Notes under the pieces: generated by a model | The model's input: the letters and a program-made list of their open reading frames with translations, nothing else | What the model was told of the DNA's origin: nothing | Databases searched by the model: none | Shown here: in pieces, positions 39,528-50,637 of the stretch | How positions within the stretch are numbered: position 1 is the stretch's first letter | Layout: every line of letters starts with the position of its first letter | DNA from: Betaproteobacteria bacterium RIFCSPLOWO2_02_FULL_67_26 | GTDB taxonomy: Bacteria > Pseudomonadota > Gammaproteobacteria > Burkholderiales > SG8-41 | Length of the DNA stretch: 64,000 nt | Assembly: GCA_001771935.1 (NCBI GenBank) | Contig: MERD01000121.1 | Coordinates: forward strand, 1-64,000 | Direction of reading: 5' to 3' | Translations under genes and position numbers: made by a program

Positions 39528-40154
39528 CTACCTGGCCTTCCGCTCGAAGTACTGGAGGTCGACGAACAAGGCCGCGGCAAGGACGAGCAATCGCTCCTCG
39601 GCGCTCAACCCCGGGTCCTGATACTCCACGCGGAAGCGGTCCTTGTCGGTGAAACCCTCGGCGAGCAGCCCGGCCCACTTCTTGGCCACGACCGCCACGG
39701 GCTTGCTGCCCTTCATGAATGGGAAGGTCCAGATCTTCCACAACGGCGAGGAGACGGTCATGCGTGCCGTCCCGGTCGCGTCCTCGACATCGAAGCGCTT
39801 CGACAGCACCGCGAAACGCTGCTGGAGCGCTCCAATGGAACGCCCCTCGGCCGTGGAGACCTCGAGGCGCTGGAAGTACCAGCGGAACGGGTGGTGCGCG
39901 ACGAGGATCGGCTTCCGGCCCAGGTCGAAGAAGTGCAAATCGAAGGTGCGCCAATGACCGAGGAACTGGCGCATCAGGAAACCAGACCATCCCTTCTGCT
40001 GCTCCGCCGCGTAGGCCACCGCGACACCGTCCTCGCTGCTCACCACGTACCGGTTGCGCGTCTCGAAGCCGAAGACTTCCGCGAGCTCATGCTTCTGCTC
40101 GACGAGCAACGCTTGCCGCTTGACGATTTCTTCAGGAAATGAGGTCGGAGTCAT
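39528..40154 (-). CDS. Phospholipid scramblase-related protein
   Basis: ALLVEQKHELAEVFGFETRNRYVVSSEDGVAVAYAAEQQKGWSGFLMRQFLGHWRTFDLHFFDLGRKPILVAHHPFRWYFQRLEV. Confidence 0.8.
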   Translation of the reverse strand: MTPTSFPEEIVKRQALLVEQKHELAEVFGFETRNRYVVSSEDGVAVAYAAEQQKGWSGFLMRQFLGHWRTFDLHFFDLGRKPILVAHHPFRWYFQRLEVSTAEGRSIGALQQRFAVLSKRFDVEDATGTARMTVSSPLWKIWTFPFMKGSKPVAVVAKKWAGLLAEGFTDKDRFRVEYQDPGLSAEERLLVLAAALFVDLQYFERKAR

Positions 40155-40195
40155 TTTTGATTACCGAAACTCGGATTACGGAAATGACTCCGACC
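40143..40195. repeat. Inverted repeat GGTCGGAGTCATTT...AAATGACTCCGACC
   Basis: 14-bp perfect arms at 40143-40156 and 40182-40195. Confidence 0.85.
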
Positions 40196-40228
40196 CCATT
40201 TTTCCGCTGCTCTCGGCGTCGCGGCGGC

Positions 40229-41353
40229 TCAGGTCTTCGGCAGGTGTCGGCGTATCACCCGCTCGATCGCCGGCAGCTCGGCGTCCACCGTCACCGGCTG
40301 CGCGCTCTGCGCGATCGCCACGTCGGGGTCCTTCAGCCCGTGGCCGGTCAGCGTGCAGACGATGATGCTGCCCTCGCCGATCTTCCCGAGCTCGAGGTCC
40401 TTCAGCACCCCGGCGAGCGCGATCGCCGAGGCCGGCTCGCAGAAGATGCCCTCGGTCTGCGCGAGCAGCTTCTGCACGTGCAGGATCTCCTCGTCCGTGC
40501 ACTCCGCGAACCAGCCGCCCGACTCGTGGCTCGCCGCCACCGCCTGCTGCCAGGACACGGGGTTGCCGATGCGGATCGCGGTCGCCACCGTCTCGGGATT
40601 TTCCACCGGGCGCCCGCGCACGATCGGCGCCGCGCCCGAGGCCTGGTAGCCCAGCATGATCGGCCGGCGCTTCGCGATTTTCTTCCTCTTGTACTGGCGC
40701 ATTCCGGCGTCGGCCTTGAGCGCTTCCGTCTTCTCGCCGACCGATTCCGAGTAGCCGATCCAGTGCGCGGTGATGTTGCCGGCGTTGCCCACCGGCAGCG
40801 CGTGGTAGTCCGGCACGTCGCCGAGCGCCTCGATCACCTCGAACGCGACGGTCTTCTGGCCCTGGATGCGGTACGGGTTGATCGAGTTGACGATATTGAC
40901 CGGGGTCGTCCGCGCGACTTCCTGCACCAGCCGCATGCCGTCGTCGAAGTTGCCGCGGATCTGGATCACGACCGAGCCGTGCATCATCGCCTGCGACAGC
41001 TTGCCGAGCGCGATCTTGCCCTCCGGGATCAGCACGAAGCAGGCGATGCCGGCGCGCGCGGCGTAGGCGGCGGCCGCGGCCGAGGTGTTCCCGGTGGACG
41101 CGCAGATGATCGCGCGCGCGCCCTCCTCCACCGCCCGCGTGACCGCCATCGTCATGCCGCGGTCCTTGAACGAGCCGGTCGGGTTGAGCCCCTCGAACTT
41201 GGCGTAGAGGCGGACCTTCTTTCGCACCAGCACCGGCAGGTTTACGAGCTCGATCAGCGGGGTCGCGCCCTCGTTGAGCGAAACGGCGCGCGTGCCCGGT
41301 GCGACCGGCAGGCGGTCGCGGTACTTGTCGATCAGGCCTGAATAGTGAGCCAT
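40229..41353 (-). CDS. thrC: Threonine synthase
   Basis: [52 protein letters not shown]. Confidence 0.95.
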   Translation of the reverse strand: MAHYSGLIDKYRDRLPVAPGTRAVSLNEGATPLIELVNLPVLVRKKVRLYAKFEGLNPTGSFKDRGMTMAVTRAVEEGARAIICASTGNTSAAAAAYAARAGIACFVLIPEGKIALGKLSQAMMHGSVVIQIRGNFDDGMRLVQEVARTTPVNIVNSINPYRIQGQKTVAFEVIEALGDVPDYHALPVGNAGNITAHWIGYSESVGEKTEALKADAGMRQYKRKKIAKRRPIMLGYQASGAAPIVRGRPVENPETVATAIRIGNPVSWQQAVAASHESGGWFAECTDEEILHVQKLLAQTEGIFCEPASAIALAGVLKDLELGKIGEGSIIVCTLTGHGLKDPDVAIAQSAQPVTVDAELPAIERVIRRHLPKT

Positions 41354-41384
41354 GGAAAACAGCGGCGGCTGACGGCAGCCCGTC

Positions 41385-42695
41385 CTAGTTCAGCTCTTCG
41401 AGGCGGATGCGGGTGACCTTGCCGACGACCACCGGCAGCTTCTCGATCCGGGCGATCGCGGCGTCCACGTTCTTCTCGACGGTGAGATGGGTGAGCATGA
41501 TGATGTCCACCTGCTCCTCGCCCGGGTGCGGCTCTTTCTGCACCATGGCCTCGATCGAGATCGAGAGGTCCGCCAGGATGCGCGAGATGTCGGCCAGCAC
41601 GCCGGGCTTGTCCTGCACGCACATCCGCAGGTAGTAACGGGTCTCGACCTCGCCCATCGGCAGGATCGGGGTGTTCGAAAGCCGGTCGGGCTGGAACGCG
41701 AGATGGGGCACCCGGTGCTCGGGGTCCGCGGTCAGCATGCGCGCGACATCCACCAGGTCGGCCACGATCGCGGAGGCCGTCGGCTCCGCCCCCGCGCCCG
41801 CGCCGTAGAACATGGCCTGGCCCACGGCGTCGCCCTTCACCAATATCGCATTCATCACGCCCTCGACGTTGGCGATCAGCCGCCGCTCGGGAATCAGCGT
41901 CGGGTGCACCCGCAGCTCGATGCCCTTCTCCTTGCGCTTGGCGATGCCGAGCAGCTTGACGCGGTAGCCGAGCTCCCCCGCGTAGCGGATGTCCTGCTGC
42001 GCGAGCCGGGAGATGCCCTCGACGTGCACGCTCTTAAACTGCATCGGGATACCGAAACCGATCGCCGCCATGATGGTGAGCTTGTGCGCGGCGTCCACGC
42101 CCTCGATGTCGAAGGTGGGATCGGCCTCGGCGTAGCCGCGCGCCTGCGCTTCCTTCAGCACGTCGGCGAAGCTCGCCCCCTTCTCCCGCATCTCGGACAG
42201 GATGAAGTTGCAGGTGCCGTTGATGATGCCGGCGATCCACTCGATGCGGTTGGCGGTGAGCCCCTCGCGCAACGACTTGATGATGGGAATGCCGCCGCCC
42301 ACCGCCGCCTCGAACGCCACCATCACGTCCTTTTTCTGCGCGGCCGCGAAGATCTCGTTGCCGTGCTGGGCGAGCAGCGCCTTGTTGGCGGTGACGACGT
42401 GCTTGCCGTTGGCGATCGCCTTCAGGATCAGCTCCTTCGCCACGCCGGTGCCGCCGATCAGCTCGACCACGATGTCGATGTCGGGATGGCCGACCACCTC
42501 GTTGGCGTCCGCCGTCACGGTCGCGCTCTTGCCGACCAGCCTGCGCGCCTTGTCGAGATCCTTGTCGGCGACCATCTTCATGGCGATCTCGCAGCCGGCG
42601 CGGCGCGCGATCTCCTCGCGGTTGCGCGCGAGCACGCGGAACGTGCCGCCGCCCACGGTCCCGATGCCCAGCAATCCAACGTTGATCGGCTTCAT
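41385..42695 (-). CDS. hom: Homoserine dehydrogenase
   Basis: Start [63 protein letters not shown]-terminal ACT domain. Confidence 0.96.
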   Translation of the reverse strand: MKPINVGLLGIGTVGGGTFRVLARNREEIARRAGCEIAMKMVADKDLDKARRLVGKSATVTADANEVVGHPDIDIVVELIGGTGVAKELILKAIANGKHVVTANKALLAQHGNEIFAAAQKKDVMVAFEAAVGGGIPIIKSLREGLTANRIEWIAGIINGTCNFILSEMREKGASFADVLKEAQARGYAEADPTFDIEGVDAAHKLTIMAAIGFGIPMQFKSVHVEGISRLAQQDIRYAGELGYRVKLLGIAKRKEKGIELRVHPTLIPERRLIANVEGVMNAILVKGDAVGQAMFYGAGAGAEPTASAIVADLVDVARMLTADPEHRVPHLAFQPDRLSNTPILPMGEVETRYYLRMCVQDKPGVLADISRILADLSISIEAMVQKEPHPGEEQVDIIMLTHLTVEKNVDAAIARIEKLPVVVGKVTRIRLEELN

Positions 42696-43879
42696 TTCAG
42701 TATTCCGTCTTTCCTGAACATCTCCTTGATCCCGCGCAGCGCCTGCCGGGTCCGCGCTTCGTTCTCGATGAGCGCGAAGCGCACGTAGCCGTCGCCGTAG
42801 TGGCCGAAGCCGATGCCGGGCGCGACCGCGATCTTCGCGTCCAGCAGCAGCTTCTTCGAGAACTCCAGCGAGCCGAGCTTCGCGTAACGCTCGGGAATCG
42901 GCGCCCAGATGTAGAGGGTCGCCTTCGGCACCTCCACGTTCCAGCCGAGCGCTTTCATGCCCTGGCACAGGACGTCGCGGCGCCCCTGGTACACCTTGCG
43001 CACCGTCTCGACGCAATCCTGCGGCCCCTCCAGCGCGATGATGGACGCCACCTGGATCGGCGTGAACGTGCCGTAGTCGTGGTAGCTCTTCATCCGCGCG
43101 AGCGCCGTCACCAGCTCGCGGTTGCCGACCATGTAGCCCACGCGCCACCCCGCCATGTTGTAGCTCTTCGACATGGTGAAGAATTCGACCGCGATCTCGC
43201 GCGCGCCCGGCACCTGCATGATCGAGGGCGCCCGGTAGCCGTCGAACACGATGTCGGCGTAGGCGAGATCGTGCACCACGTAGATGTGGTGCTCGCGCGC
43301 GATCGCCACCAGGCGCTCGAAGAACGACAGGTCCACGCACTGGGTCGTCGGGTTGCTGGGAAAGTTGACGATCAGCATCTTGGGCTTGGGATAGGTGTCG
43401 CGGATCGAGCGCTCGAACATCTCGAAAAAATCCGCGCCCGGCGCCATCGGCACGTGGCGGATGTCCGCGCCCGCGATCACCGGCCCGTAGATGTGGATCG
43501 GGTAGCTGGGATTGGGCACCAGCACGATGTCGCCCGTGTCGAGCGTCGCCAGCGCCAGGTGCGCGATGCCCTCCTTCGACCCGATCGTCACGATCGCCTC
43601 GGAATCGGGGTCGAGCTCGACGTTGTAACGCGCCCGGTACCAATTGCAGATCGCGCGCCGCAGCCGCACGATGCCCTTCGACACCGAGTAGCCGTGGGTG
43701 TCGGGGCGCTGGACGGTCTCGATCAGCTTGTCCACGATATGCCGCGGCGTGGGCTGGTCGGGATTGCCCATGCTGAAGTCGATCACGTCCTCCCCGCGCC
43801 GGCGCGCGGCGAGCTTCAACTCGCCGGTTACGTTGAACACGTACGGCGGGAGACGTTTTATGCGTGCGAATTCTTCCAT
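42692..43879 (-). CDS. alaC: AlaC-like pyridoxal-phosphate aminotransferase (alanine transaminase)
   Basis: [45 protein letters not shown]...[19 protein letters not shown]. Confidence 0.88.
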   Translation of the reverse strand: MEEFARIKRLPPYVFNVTGELKLAARRRGEDVIDFSMGNPDQPTPRHIVDKLIETVQRPDTHGYSVSKGIVRLRRAICNWYRARYNVELDPDSEAIVTIGSKEGIAHLALATLDTGDIVLVPNPSYPIHIYGPVIAGADIRHVPMAPGADFFEMFERSIRDTYPKPKMLIVNFPSNPTTQCVDLSFFERLVAIAREHHIYVVHDLAYADIVFDGYRAPSIMQVPGAREIAVEFFTMSKSYNMAGWRVGYMVGNRELVTALARMKSYHDYGTFTPIQVASIIALEGPQDCVETVRKVYQGRRDVLCQGMKALGWNVEVPKATLYIWAPIPERYAKLGSLEFSKKLLLDAKIAVAPGIGFGHYGDGYVRFALIENEARTRQALRGIKEMFRKDGILK

Positions 43880-43950
43880 GGCGAGAGCGGCGGCAGTGCA
43901 AAAGCGTATAATTCTAACGGAGCGAGTAAACTTAAGCAAATCAGAAGGTT

Positions 43951-44352
43951 ATGAAGCTGCACCTGACCGCTGGAGAAGGCCTGCAGTTGTTCTCCGGCTA
44001 CGGCGCGGGATACGTGACCGTGAACCGCGTGCGCTACGAGACGTGCGTGGTGGTGAGCCCGCAGGCCGTCTCGGAATGGGGCGTGTGCGGTTTCGATGCG
44101 CTCACCGCGGCCGATTTCGCGTTCATCACCGAGCTGAAGCCCGAGATCGTGATCCTCGGCACGGGCGCGACACAGCGCTTCCCCAAGGGCGATCTCGCGC
44201 GCGCGCTCGCGGCGTCCGGCGCGGGCGTGGAAATCATGGACAGCAAGGCCGCCTGCCGCACCTACAACATCCTCGCGGCCGAAAGCCGCAAGGTCGTCGC
44301 GGCGATCCTGATAGAGGTCACCCCCGCCGCGGCAGGCGGCGCTTCTGCGTGA
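43951..44352 (+). CDS. Mth938-like (DUF498) domain protein
   Basis: ELKPEIVILGTGATQRFPKGDLARALAASGAGVEIMDSKAACRTYNILAAESRKVVAAIL. Confidence 0.88.
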   Translation: MKLHLTAGEGLQLFSGYGAGYVTVNRVRYETCVVVSPQAVSEWGVCGFDALTAADFAFITELKPEIVILGTGATQRFPKGDLARALAASGAGVEIMDSKAACRTYNILAAESRKVVAAILIEVTPAAAGGASA

Positions 44353-47300
44353 TCCAGTCGCCGCATTCGCCGACTTCCAGCGGATACGAGAAGTAATAGC
44401 CCTGGATCTCGTCGCAGCCGTATTCGGCTAGAAACGCGAACTGTTCCTCGGTTTCCACGCCTTCGGCGATGACCTTCAGGCCCAGGCTGTGGGCCATGGA
44501 GATCACCGCCCGCGTGATGGTGGCATCGTCGCTGTCGGTGGTGATGTCGCGTATGAACGAGCGGTCGATTTTCAGCGCGTCGAGCGGAAAGCGCTTGAGA
44601 TACGACAGGCTGGAATAGCCCGTGCCGAAATCGTCGATCGAGAGGCCGACCCCGAGCGCGCTCAGGTACTCGAGCGTGCGCACGGCGTCCTCGGTATTGG
44701 TCATGAGGGAGCTCTCCGTGATCTCCAGCTCGATCAGCCCGGGATCCACTCCCTGCTCTCGCAGCACCGCCCCGATCGCCGGGCCGAATTCCTTCGCGTT
44801 GAACTGGCGCGCCGAGAGGTTGACGGCGACCGGCAGCGGCGCGTGGCCCGCGCGCTCCCACGCCTTGATCTGCTCGCACACGCGGCGCAGCACCCAATCG
44901 CCGACCTGCACGATCAGCCCGGTCTCCTCGAGCACGAACATGAACTCGGCCGGCGACACCAGCCCGCGCTCCGGGTGCCGCCACCGCAGCAGCGCCTCGA
45001 CGCCGACGATGCGCCCGTCGGCGATGCTGGCCTTGGGCTGGTAGTAGAGCAGGAACTCGCCGCGATCGAGCGCTCCGCGCAGGCTGGTCTCCATGCTCAG
45101 GACCTCGAGCGCCCGCGAATTCATCTCGGGCGTGTAGAACTGGTAGCTGTTGCGCCCGGCCTCCTTCGCGCGGTACATCGCGGAGTCGGCGTTCCGGATG
45201 AGCGCGTCCTGGTCCGTGCTGTCTTCCGGGTAGAGCGTGAGGCCGATGCTGGCCGTCACGTAGACCTCCGAGCCGCCGAGCCGGAACGGTTCCTTGAAGC
45301 TCGCCAGGAGCTTCTGCGCGACCAGGTTCGCGTCCTGCGCGTTGGACAGACTTGAGAGCACGATCGCGAACTCGTCGCCGCCGAGGCGCCCCACCGTATC
45401 GCCCGACCGCACCGACCGCGTCAGCCGCCCGGAAACCTGCTGCAGCAGGTCGTCGCCGACCGCGTGGCCGAGCGTGTCGTTTACGTTCTTGAAGCGGTCG
45501 AGGTCCACGAACATGACGCCCACGATCCACTGGTTGCGCTTTGCCTGCGCCAGCACCTGCCGCAGCCGGTCGTAGAACAGCACGCGGTTGGGCAGGTTGG
45601 TGAGCACGTCGTAGTGCGCCAGCTGCATAAGGCGCTCCTCCGCGAACTTGCGGTCGGTGACGTCCTCCGCGATCCCCGCGATGCGGTACACCGCGCCGCT
45701 CTCGTCGTTGACCGGGAACGCGCGGTCGTGCACCCAGCGCGTGGTGCCGTCCGGCCGCACGACGCGGTAGGTCTGGTCGTAGCCGCCGCCGGCCGCGGCC
45801 CTGCGCGCTTCGTAGACGGACCGCCGGTCTTCCTCGTGCACGCAGCGGATCAGGGCCCGCCGGTCCTCGTGCAGCTCCCACAGCGGCCGGCCGGTCATCG
45901 ATTCCGCGGCGGGGCTGATGTAGATCGTTTCGCGGTGGCCGACGTCCGTGATCCAGAACACCTGCGGGATGTTGTTGGCGAGCTGCTTGAACTGCTCCTC
46001 GCTCTCGTGCAGCGCGGCTTCCGCTCCCTTGCGCTGGATGAACTGACCGATCTGGCTGCCGATCGCGTGCATGATCTGCAGCAGCGCCTCGTCCGGCTCC
46101 CGGATTTCGTGGCTGAAGAATTCCATGACCCCGCCGGGCCGGCCTTCGGTCAGGATCGGGAACGCAAACGCGCCGTGCAGCCCGGCCTGGACGGCGGAGG
46201 GCCCGCGCCGGAAGTCCGGCGCCCGCGCCACGTCCGGCACCCACACCGGAGCGCCGGAATTCCATACCTGCCGCACCACGCCGCCGCCGGTCGGATGGAG
46301 CGGCACCGCGGGCGCCTCGTTCACCATCTCGCGGGACGCCCGGACGAAACTCTCGATCGGGCCCGCGCCGACGCACCAGTATTCCCGGCACAGCAGCAGC
46401 TCCGACGGCCGGTCCCACGCCCAGTGGAAACCGCACGCCCAGTCGAGCCCCTCGCAGATCGTGCGGATGATCCCGGGAACCGCCTCGCCCACCGTTGCCG
46501 CCTCGGCCAGTATGCGCGTCACCGCGTGCTCCATCGCCCGCAGCCGCGCCGACAGCGTGCGCTCGGTGATGTCCTCGATGATGCGGATGAAGTACTGCGG
46601 CCGCCCGGCCGCATCCCGCACCAGGGAAACGGTGCGATAGACCCAGATCGCCGAGCCGTCCTTGCGCTGGAGCTTGCGTTCCGATGAATACGTGCCGAGC
46701 GCGCCGCTCAGCATCTGATCGCGGTACTTGCCCCGGTCCTTGCCGCGGAAATCCGGCGGGATGATGTCGTCGGTGACCCTTTCGAGCAGCTCGTCCCGCG
46801 TGTATCCCAGCATCTCGCACAGCTTGGGATTGGCGTGCAGGATGCGGTCGCCGCCGATATCGGTGTGCAGGATGCCGATCGGCGCGTTGTCGAAGGTCGC
46901 GCGGTAGCGCTCTTCCGCCTGCTTGCGCTCGGAAATGTCGCGAAACACCAGCGACACCCCGAGGACCCGGCCCGCCGCATCCTTCATCGGCGACTGGGAA
47001 ACCGAGACGTCCATGCGGCGGCCGTCCCTGGCCACCCGCACCGTGTCGTAGGGCGGAGCCGGCTGCGCCGGATCCAGCCGCTTGCGCCGCGCCGCGGCCT
47101 CCGCTTCGCGGTCGGCGGGGATGAGGAAGGACGCGATCCGGCCCAGGACTTCCGCGGCGGTGTAGCCGAACATCCGCTCGGCAGCGGCGTTCCAGCTCAG
47201 TATCTTGCGCTCGAGGGTGGTGCTGATGATCGCGTCCTCGGAGCCTTCCACGATCGCCGCGAGCTGCGCGCGCTCGGCCTCGGCCCGCTTGCGCTCCGTG

Positions 47301-49054
47301 ATGTCCTCGAGGACCGCGATGTAATGGAGCGGCGCTCCCGAGGCGTCGCGGGCCAGCGAAAAGGTTCGATGGACCCAGATGACACGGCCGTCCTTGCACA
47401 CCAGGCGCTTCTCGCTGCTCGCGCTGTCGATTTTCCGCTCGAGCAGCTGCTGCCGCATCCCCGCCGTTTCGGCGCGATCCTCCGGGTGGGTGAGATCGTC
47501 GATCCGCATGCGGTACAGCTCGTCCCGGGTGTAGCCCAGCATGTCGGCGTATTTCTGGTTCACCTGCAGCAGGCGGCCGTCGAGGCCGGTCTGGGTCATG
47601 CCCACGGCCGCCTGGTTGAAGGTCAGCTCGAACTGGCGCTCCAGCTCCTTGCGCTCGGTGATGTCCTCGACCACGCTGATCACGTAGAGCGGCTTGCCGG
47701 ACGCGTCGCAAGCGGTGGACATGGTCCGCCGCGCCCACAGCGCCGTGCCGTTTCGCCGCACGAAGCGCTTCTCGCCCGCCGCCGCCTTCATCACGCGATG
47801 CGTGAGCTCCGCCCGGTATTGCGCGCCCTTGCCGTAGTCGTCGGGGTGGGTGATGTCCCGGATGTGCTTCCCGAGCAGCTGGTCCTTGCCGTAGCCCAGC
47901 ATGTCGCAGAATTTCTGGTTGGCGTCCACCAGCACGCCGTTGAGATCCACGCGCGTGATGCCGACGGCGGCCTGCTCGAAGGTCTCGCGGAACCGCTGCT
48001 CGCTCTCCCGCAGCGCCGCCTCGGCGTTCCTGAGGGCGCCGCGCTCGCGCAGGCTGGCGATGCCGAAAGCGATGTCGTCGGAGAGCGCCCTGAGCAGCGT
48101 GAGTTCCTCATCGTCGAAGGCATCGGGCTCGGCGGCGTACATGGCGATCGCGCCGAGAATGCGCCCATCGCCCTTCAGCGGCAGGGCGATCGAGGACTGG
48201 AAGCCGCGCTGCTGCGCGCGCACCAGGCGTCTCGCGTGCGCCGGATCCTGCAGGATGTTGCGCGCGATATGGGGCTCGCCGCTTTCCATCACCTCGCTCA
48301 TGAACCCGCGGTAACGGCCATCCGGGCTCCAGGCCGCATCGCCGCTCATGGGCGAGTCCTCCCCGAAGCCGGCGTGGGCCGCCGGGTGGATGGGCCGCGC
48401 CGGGTCGCCGGTGGCGAGGCCCACCCAGGCCATCTTGTAGCCGCCGGACTCGACGACCACGCGGCACATGCTCTCGAGCATTCCGGCCTCGTCGGCGGCG
48501 TGCACCAGGATGTGGTTGCATTCGGCCATCACGCGCCGCGCGCGCGTCAGGCGCCCGAACCGGGCATCGGTCCGCTTGCGCTCCGAAATATCCTCGATGA
48601 CCTGGATCAGGTACATCTCGCCGGTCGTCGGGCGCCGCGCGAGCGTGACCGTGCGGTTGATCCAGATCCCGGAGCCGTCCTTGCGCAGGAACCGCTTCTC
48701 CGCCGAGAAAGACGATCTCCGCCCGGAGAGCACGTCCAGGCGCAGCCGGTCCTGCTTGTCGCGGTCGTCGGGATGGGTCAGCTCGCGCGTACTCATCCCG
48801 AGCAGCTCGGTGTCGGTGTAGCCCAGGATTTCGCACAGCTTGACGTTGACCTGAAGGACCCTGCCTTCGGTCGTGGTATGCGCGATGCCGACCGCCGCCT
48901 GCTCGAACGTCGCGCGAAAGCGCTCCTCGCTGTCGCGCAGCGCCGGACTCGTGCTATCGCGACCGGCGTTGCCCTGCGCCCTGCCCGACCTGCCGTTCTG
49001 CCGTTCGTGCTCCTTGCGCGCCGATTTCCGGATTTTTATCGGATCTGCGGCCAT
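44318..49054 (-). CDS. Multi-PAS/GAF GGDEF-EAL sensor protein (1578 aa)
   Basis: About six PAS repeats (GYTDTELLG, GYGKDQLLG, GYTRDELYR, GYTAAEVLG, GYTRDELLE...), two GAF-like regions, RSGDTVGRLGGDEF, GVEALLRWRHP. Confidence 0.93.
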   Translation of the reverse strand: MAADPIKIRKSARKEHERQNGRSGRAQGNAGRDSTSPALRDSEERFRATFEQAAVGIAHTTTEGRVLQVNVKLCEILGYTDTELLGMSTRELTHPDDRDKQDRLRLDVLSGRRSSFSAEKRFLRKDGSGIWINRTVTLARRPTTGEMYLIQVIEDISERKRTDARFGRLTRARRVMAECNHILVHAADEAGMLESMCRVVVESGGYKMAWVGLATGDPARPIHPAAHAGFGEDSPMSGDAAWSPDGRYRGFMSEVMESGEPHIARNILQDPAHARRLVRAQQRGFQSSIALPLKGDGRILGAIAMYAAEPDAFDDEELTLLRALSDDIAFGIASLRERGALRNAEAALRESEQRFRETFEQAAVGITRVDLNGVLVDANQKFCDMLGYGKDQLLGKHIRDITHPDDYGKGAQYRAELTHRVMKAAAGEKRFVRRNGTALWARRTMSTACDASGKPLYVISVVEDITERKELERQFELTFNQAAVGMTQTGLDGRLLQVNQKYADMLGYTRDELYRMRIDDLTHPEDRAETAGMRQQLLERKIDSASSEKRLVCKDGRVIWVHRTFSLARDASGAPLHYIAVLEDITERKRAEAERAQLAAIVEGSEDAIISTTLERKILSWNAAAERMFGYTAAEVLGRIASFLIPADREAEAAARRKRLDPAQPAPPYDTVRVARDGRRMDVSVSQSPMKDAAGRVLGVSLVFRDISERKQAEERYRATFDNAPIGILHTDIGGDRILHANPKLCEMLGYTRDELLERVTDDIIPPDFRGKDRGKYRDQMLSGALGTYSSERKLQRKDGSAIWVYRTVSLVRDAAGRPQYFIRIIEDITERTLSARLRAMEHAVTRILAEAATVGEAVPGIIRTICEGLDWACGFHWAWDRPSELLLCREYWCVGAGPIESFVRASREMVNEAPAVPLHPTGGGVVRQVWNSGAPVWVPDVARAPDFRRGPSAVQAGLHGAFAFPILTEGRPGGVMEFFSHEIREPDEALLQIMHAIGSQIGQFIQRKGAEAALHESEEQFKQLANNIPQVFWITDVGHRETIYISPAAESMTGRPLWELHEDRRALIRCVHEEDRRSVYEARRAAAGGGYDQTYRVVRPDGTTRWVHDRAFPVNDESGAVYRIAGIAEDVTDRKFAEERLMQLAHYDVLTNLPNRVLFYDRLRQVLAQAKRNQWIVGVMFVDLDRFKNVNDTLGHAVGDDLLQQVSGRLTRSVRSGDTVGRLGGDEFAIVLSSLSNAQDANLVAQKLLASFKEPFRLGGSEVYVTASIGLTLYPEDSTDQDALIRNADSAMYRAKEAGRNSYQFYTPEMNSRALEVLSMETSLRGALDRGEFLLYYQPKASIADGRIVGVEALLRWRHPERGLVSPAEFMFVLEETGLIVQVGDWVLRRVCEQIKAWERAGHAPLPVAVNLSARQFNAKEFGPAIGAVLREQGVDPGLIELEITESSLMTNTEDAVRTLEYLSALGVGLSIDDFGTGYSSLSYLKRFPLDALKIDRSFIRDITTDSDDATITRAVISMAHSLGLKVIAEGVETEEQFAFLAEYGCDEIQGYYFSYPLEVGECGDWITQKRRLPRRG

Positions 49055-49122
49055 TCCCGCGCCCCTCCCGCTGCTTGCGGATGTTTACGCTACTCCCCCG
49101 GTGGGAAAAGCGCAAAGGACGG

Positions 49123-50046
49123 TCAGAACCCGCCCAGCTGCCGGATATGGGCCGCCACGCTGCGGCCCAGCGCGTGCAGCTCGTAGCCGCCCTCCAGCGC
49201 CGAGACGATGCGCCCGCCCGCGTGGCGATCGGCGACGGCCTTGATCGATCCCGTCACCCAGGCGTAGTCGGCCTCGGTCAGATTGAGCATCGCCATGTCG
49301 TCGTCGCGATGCGCATCGAACCCGGCGGAAACAAAGATCATCTCCGGCGCGAAGGATTCGAGGGCCGGAAGCCAGTGGCGCGCCACCGCCTCCCGGAACT
49401 CCCGTCCCCCGCTGTAGGCGGCGAGCGGCACGTTGACCATGCGCTCCGAGCGCCCCTCCACGCCGCTGTAGGGGTAGAACGGGTGCTGGAACGTGGAAAC
49501 CATCAGGACGCGCGGATCGTCGCGGAAGATCTCCTCCGTGCCGTTGCCGTGGTGCACGTCGAAATCCACGACGGCGACGCGCTTCAGCCCGTGCGCGCCC
49601 AGTGCGTGCGCGGCGCCAACCGCGACGTTGTTGAACAGGCAGAAGCCCATGGCGCGGGCGCGCTCGGCGTGATGCCCCGGCGGGCGCACGCCGCAGAACG
49701 CCGCGGCCGCTTCACCGCTCGCGACCAGGTCGGTGGCCCGCACCGCCGCTCCGGCCGCGCGCAGCGCCGCGGTCAGCGTGTGCGGATTCATGGCGGTGTC
49801 GGGGTCGAGGTGCACGATCCCCTGCCGCGGCGCCGCCTGCTCGAGCCCGCTGATGTAGTCCGGCGCGTGCACGCGCTCGAGCTGGGCGCGGGCCGCGAGC
49901 GGCGCCTCGACGTGATGCAGTAAGTTGCTCAGCCCGGAGGCGATCAGCTGGTCGTCGATGGCTCGCAGCCGCGCCGGGCACTCGGGATGGTGCGCGCCCA
50001 TGTCGTGCAGCAGGCAGTCGGGATGGGTGATGTATGCAATCGGCAT
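49123..50046 (-). CDS. Histone deacetylase-family protein (acetylpolyamine amidohydrolase-like)
   Basis: [61 protein letters not shown]. Confidence 0.93.
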   Translation of the reverse strand: MPIAYITHPDCLLHDMGAHHPECPARLRAIDDQLIASGLSNLLHHVEAPLAARAQLERVHAPDYISGLEQAAPRQGIVHLDPDTAMNPHTLTAALRAAGAAVRATDLVASGEAAAAFCGVRPPGHHAERARAMGFCLFNNVAVGAAHALGAHGLKRVAVVDFDVHHGNGTEEIFRDDPRVLMVSTFQHPFYPYSGVEGRSERMVNVPLAAYSGGREFREAVARHWLPALESFAPEMIFVSAGFDAHRDDDMAMLNLTEADYAWVTGSIKAVADRHAGGRIVSALEGGYELHALGRSVAAHIRQLGGF

Positions 50047-50097
50047 GAATCATTATAGTGTTGCCGCGCGCATCCAACGCACGGCGCGGCGCGTAAA

Positions 50098-50637
50098 ATG
50101 CAGTCCGGCATGCAACCCTACCCCGCCCATCTTGTCCAACTGCTGACGCTCGGGGACGGCACCCCCGTCACCATCCGCCCGATACGGCCGGATGATGCGG
50201 AAATCGAGCAGGAATTCGTGCGCAACCTTTCCGACGAGGCGCGCTATTACCGGTTCATGGACACCGTGCGCGAGCTGTCGCCGCAGATGCTGTCGCATTT
50301 CACGCGGGTTGACTACGACCGCCACCTGGGGCTGATTGCCGTGATCGAGCGCGCCGGTGCCGAGACCCAGGTCGGCGTCGCGCGCTACGTCACCGGCGAG
50401 GACCGCCGGCAATGCGAATTCGCGATCGTCGTCGCCGACGACTGGCAGCATAAGGGACTGGGTACCCGGCTGATGCGGGCGCTGATGTCCGCCGCCCGCG
50501 CGGCCGGCGTCAGCGTCATGGAAGGAGAAGTGCTGGCGAGCAATCACAAGATGCTGCAGTTCACCGCCGCGCTCGGCTTCACGGCGCGCTTCGACGAACA
50601 GGATGCGCGCTTGATGCGCGTTGTCGCAAACTTGTAA
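50098..50637 (+). CDS. GNAT-family N-acetyltransferase
   Basis: VTIRPIRPDDAEIEQEFVRNLSDEARYYRFM..FAIVVADDWQHKGLGTRLMRALMSAARAAG. Confidence 0.9.
   Translation: MQSGMQPYPAHLVQLLTLGDGTPVTIRPIRPDDAEIEQEFVRNLSDEARYYRFMDTVRELSPQMLSHFTRVDYDRHLGLIAVIERAGAETQVGVARYVTGEDRRQCEFAIVVADDWQHKGLGTRLMRALMSAARAAGVSVMEGEVLASNHKMLQFTAALGFTARFDEQDARLMRVVANL

Noticed and set aside
39373-39990. 205-aa ORF on - strand overlapping the scramblase-like gene
   Set aside because: Frame-shadow; the coherent family-like protein is in the 39528..40154 frame.
44262-47738. 1158-aa ORF on - strand overlapping the multi-PAS gene
   Set aside because: Out-of-frame shadow of 44318..49054; the PAS/GGDEF/EAL motifs are in the other frame.
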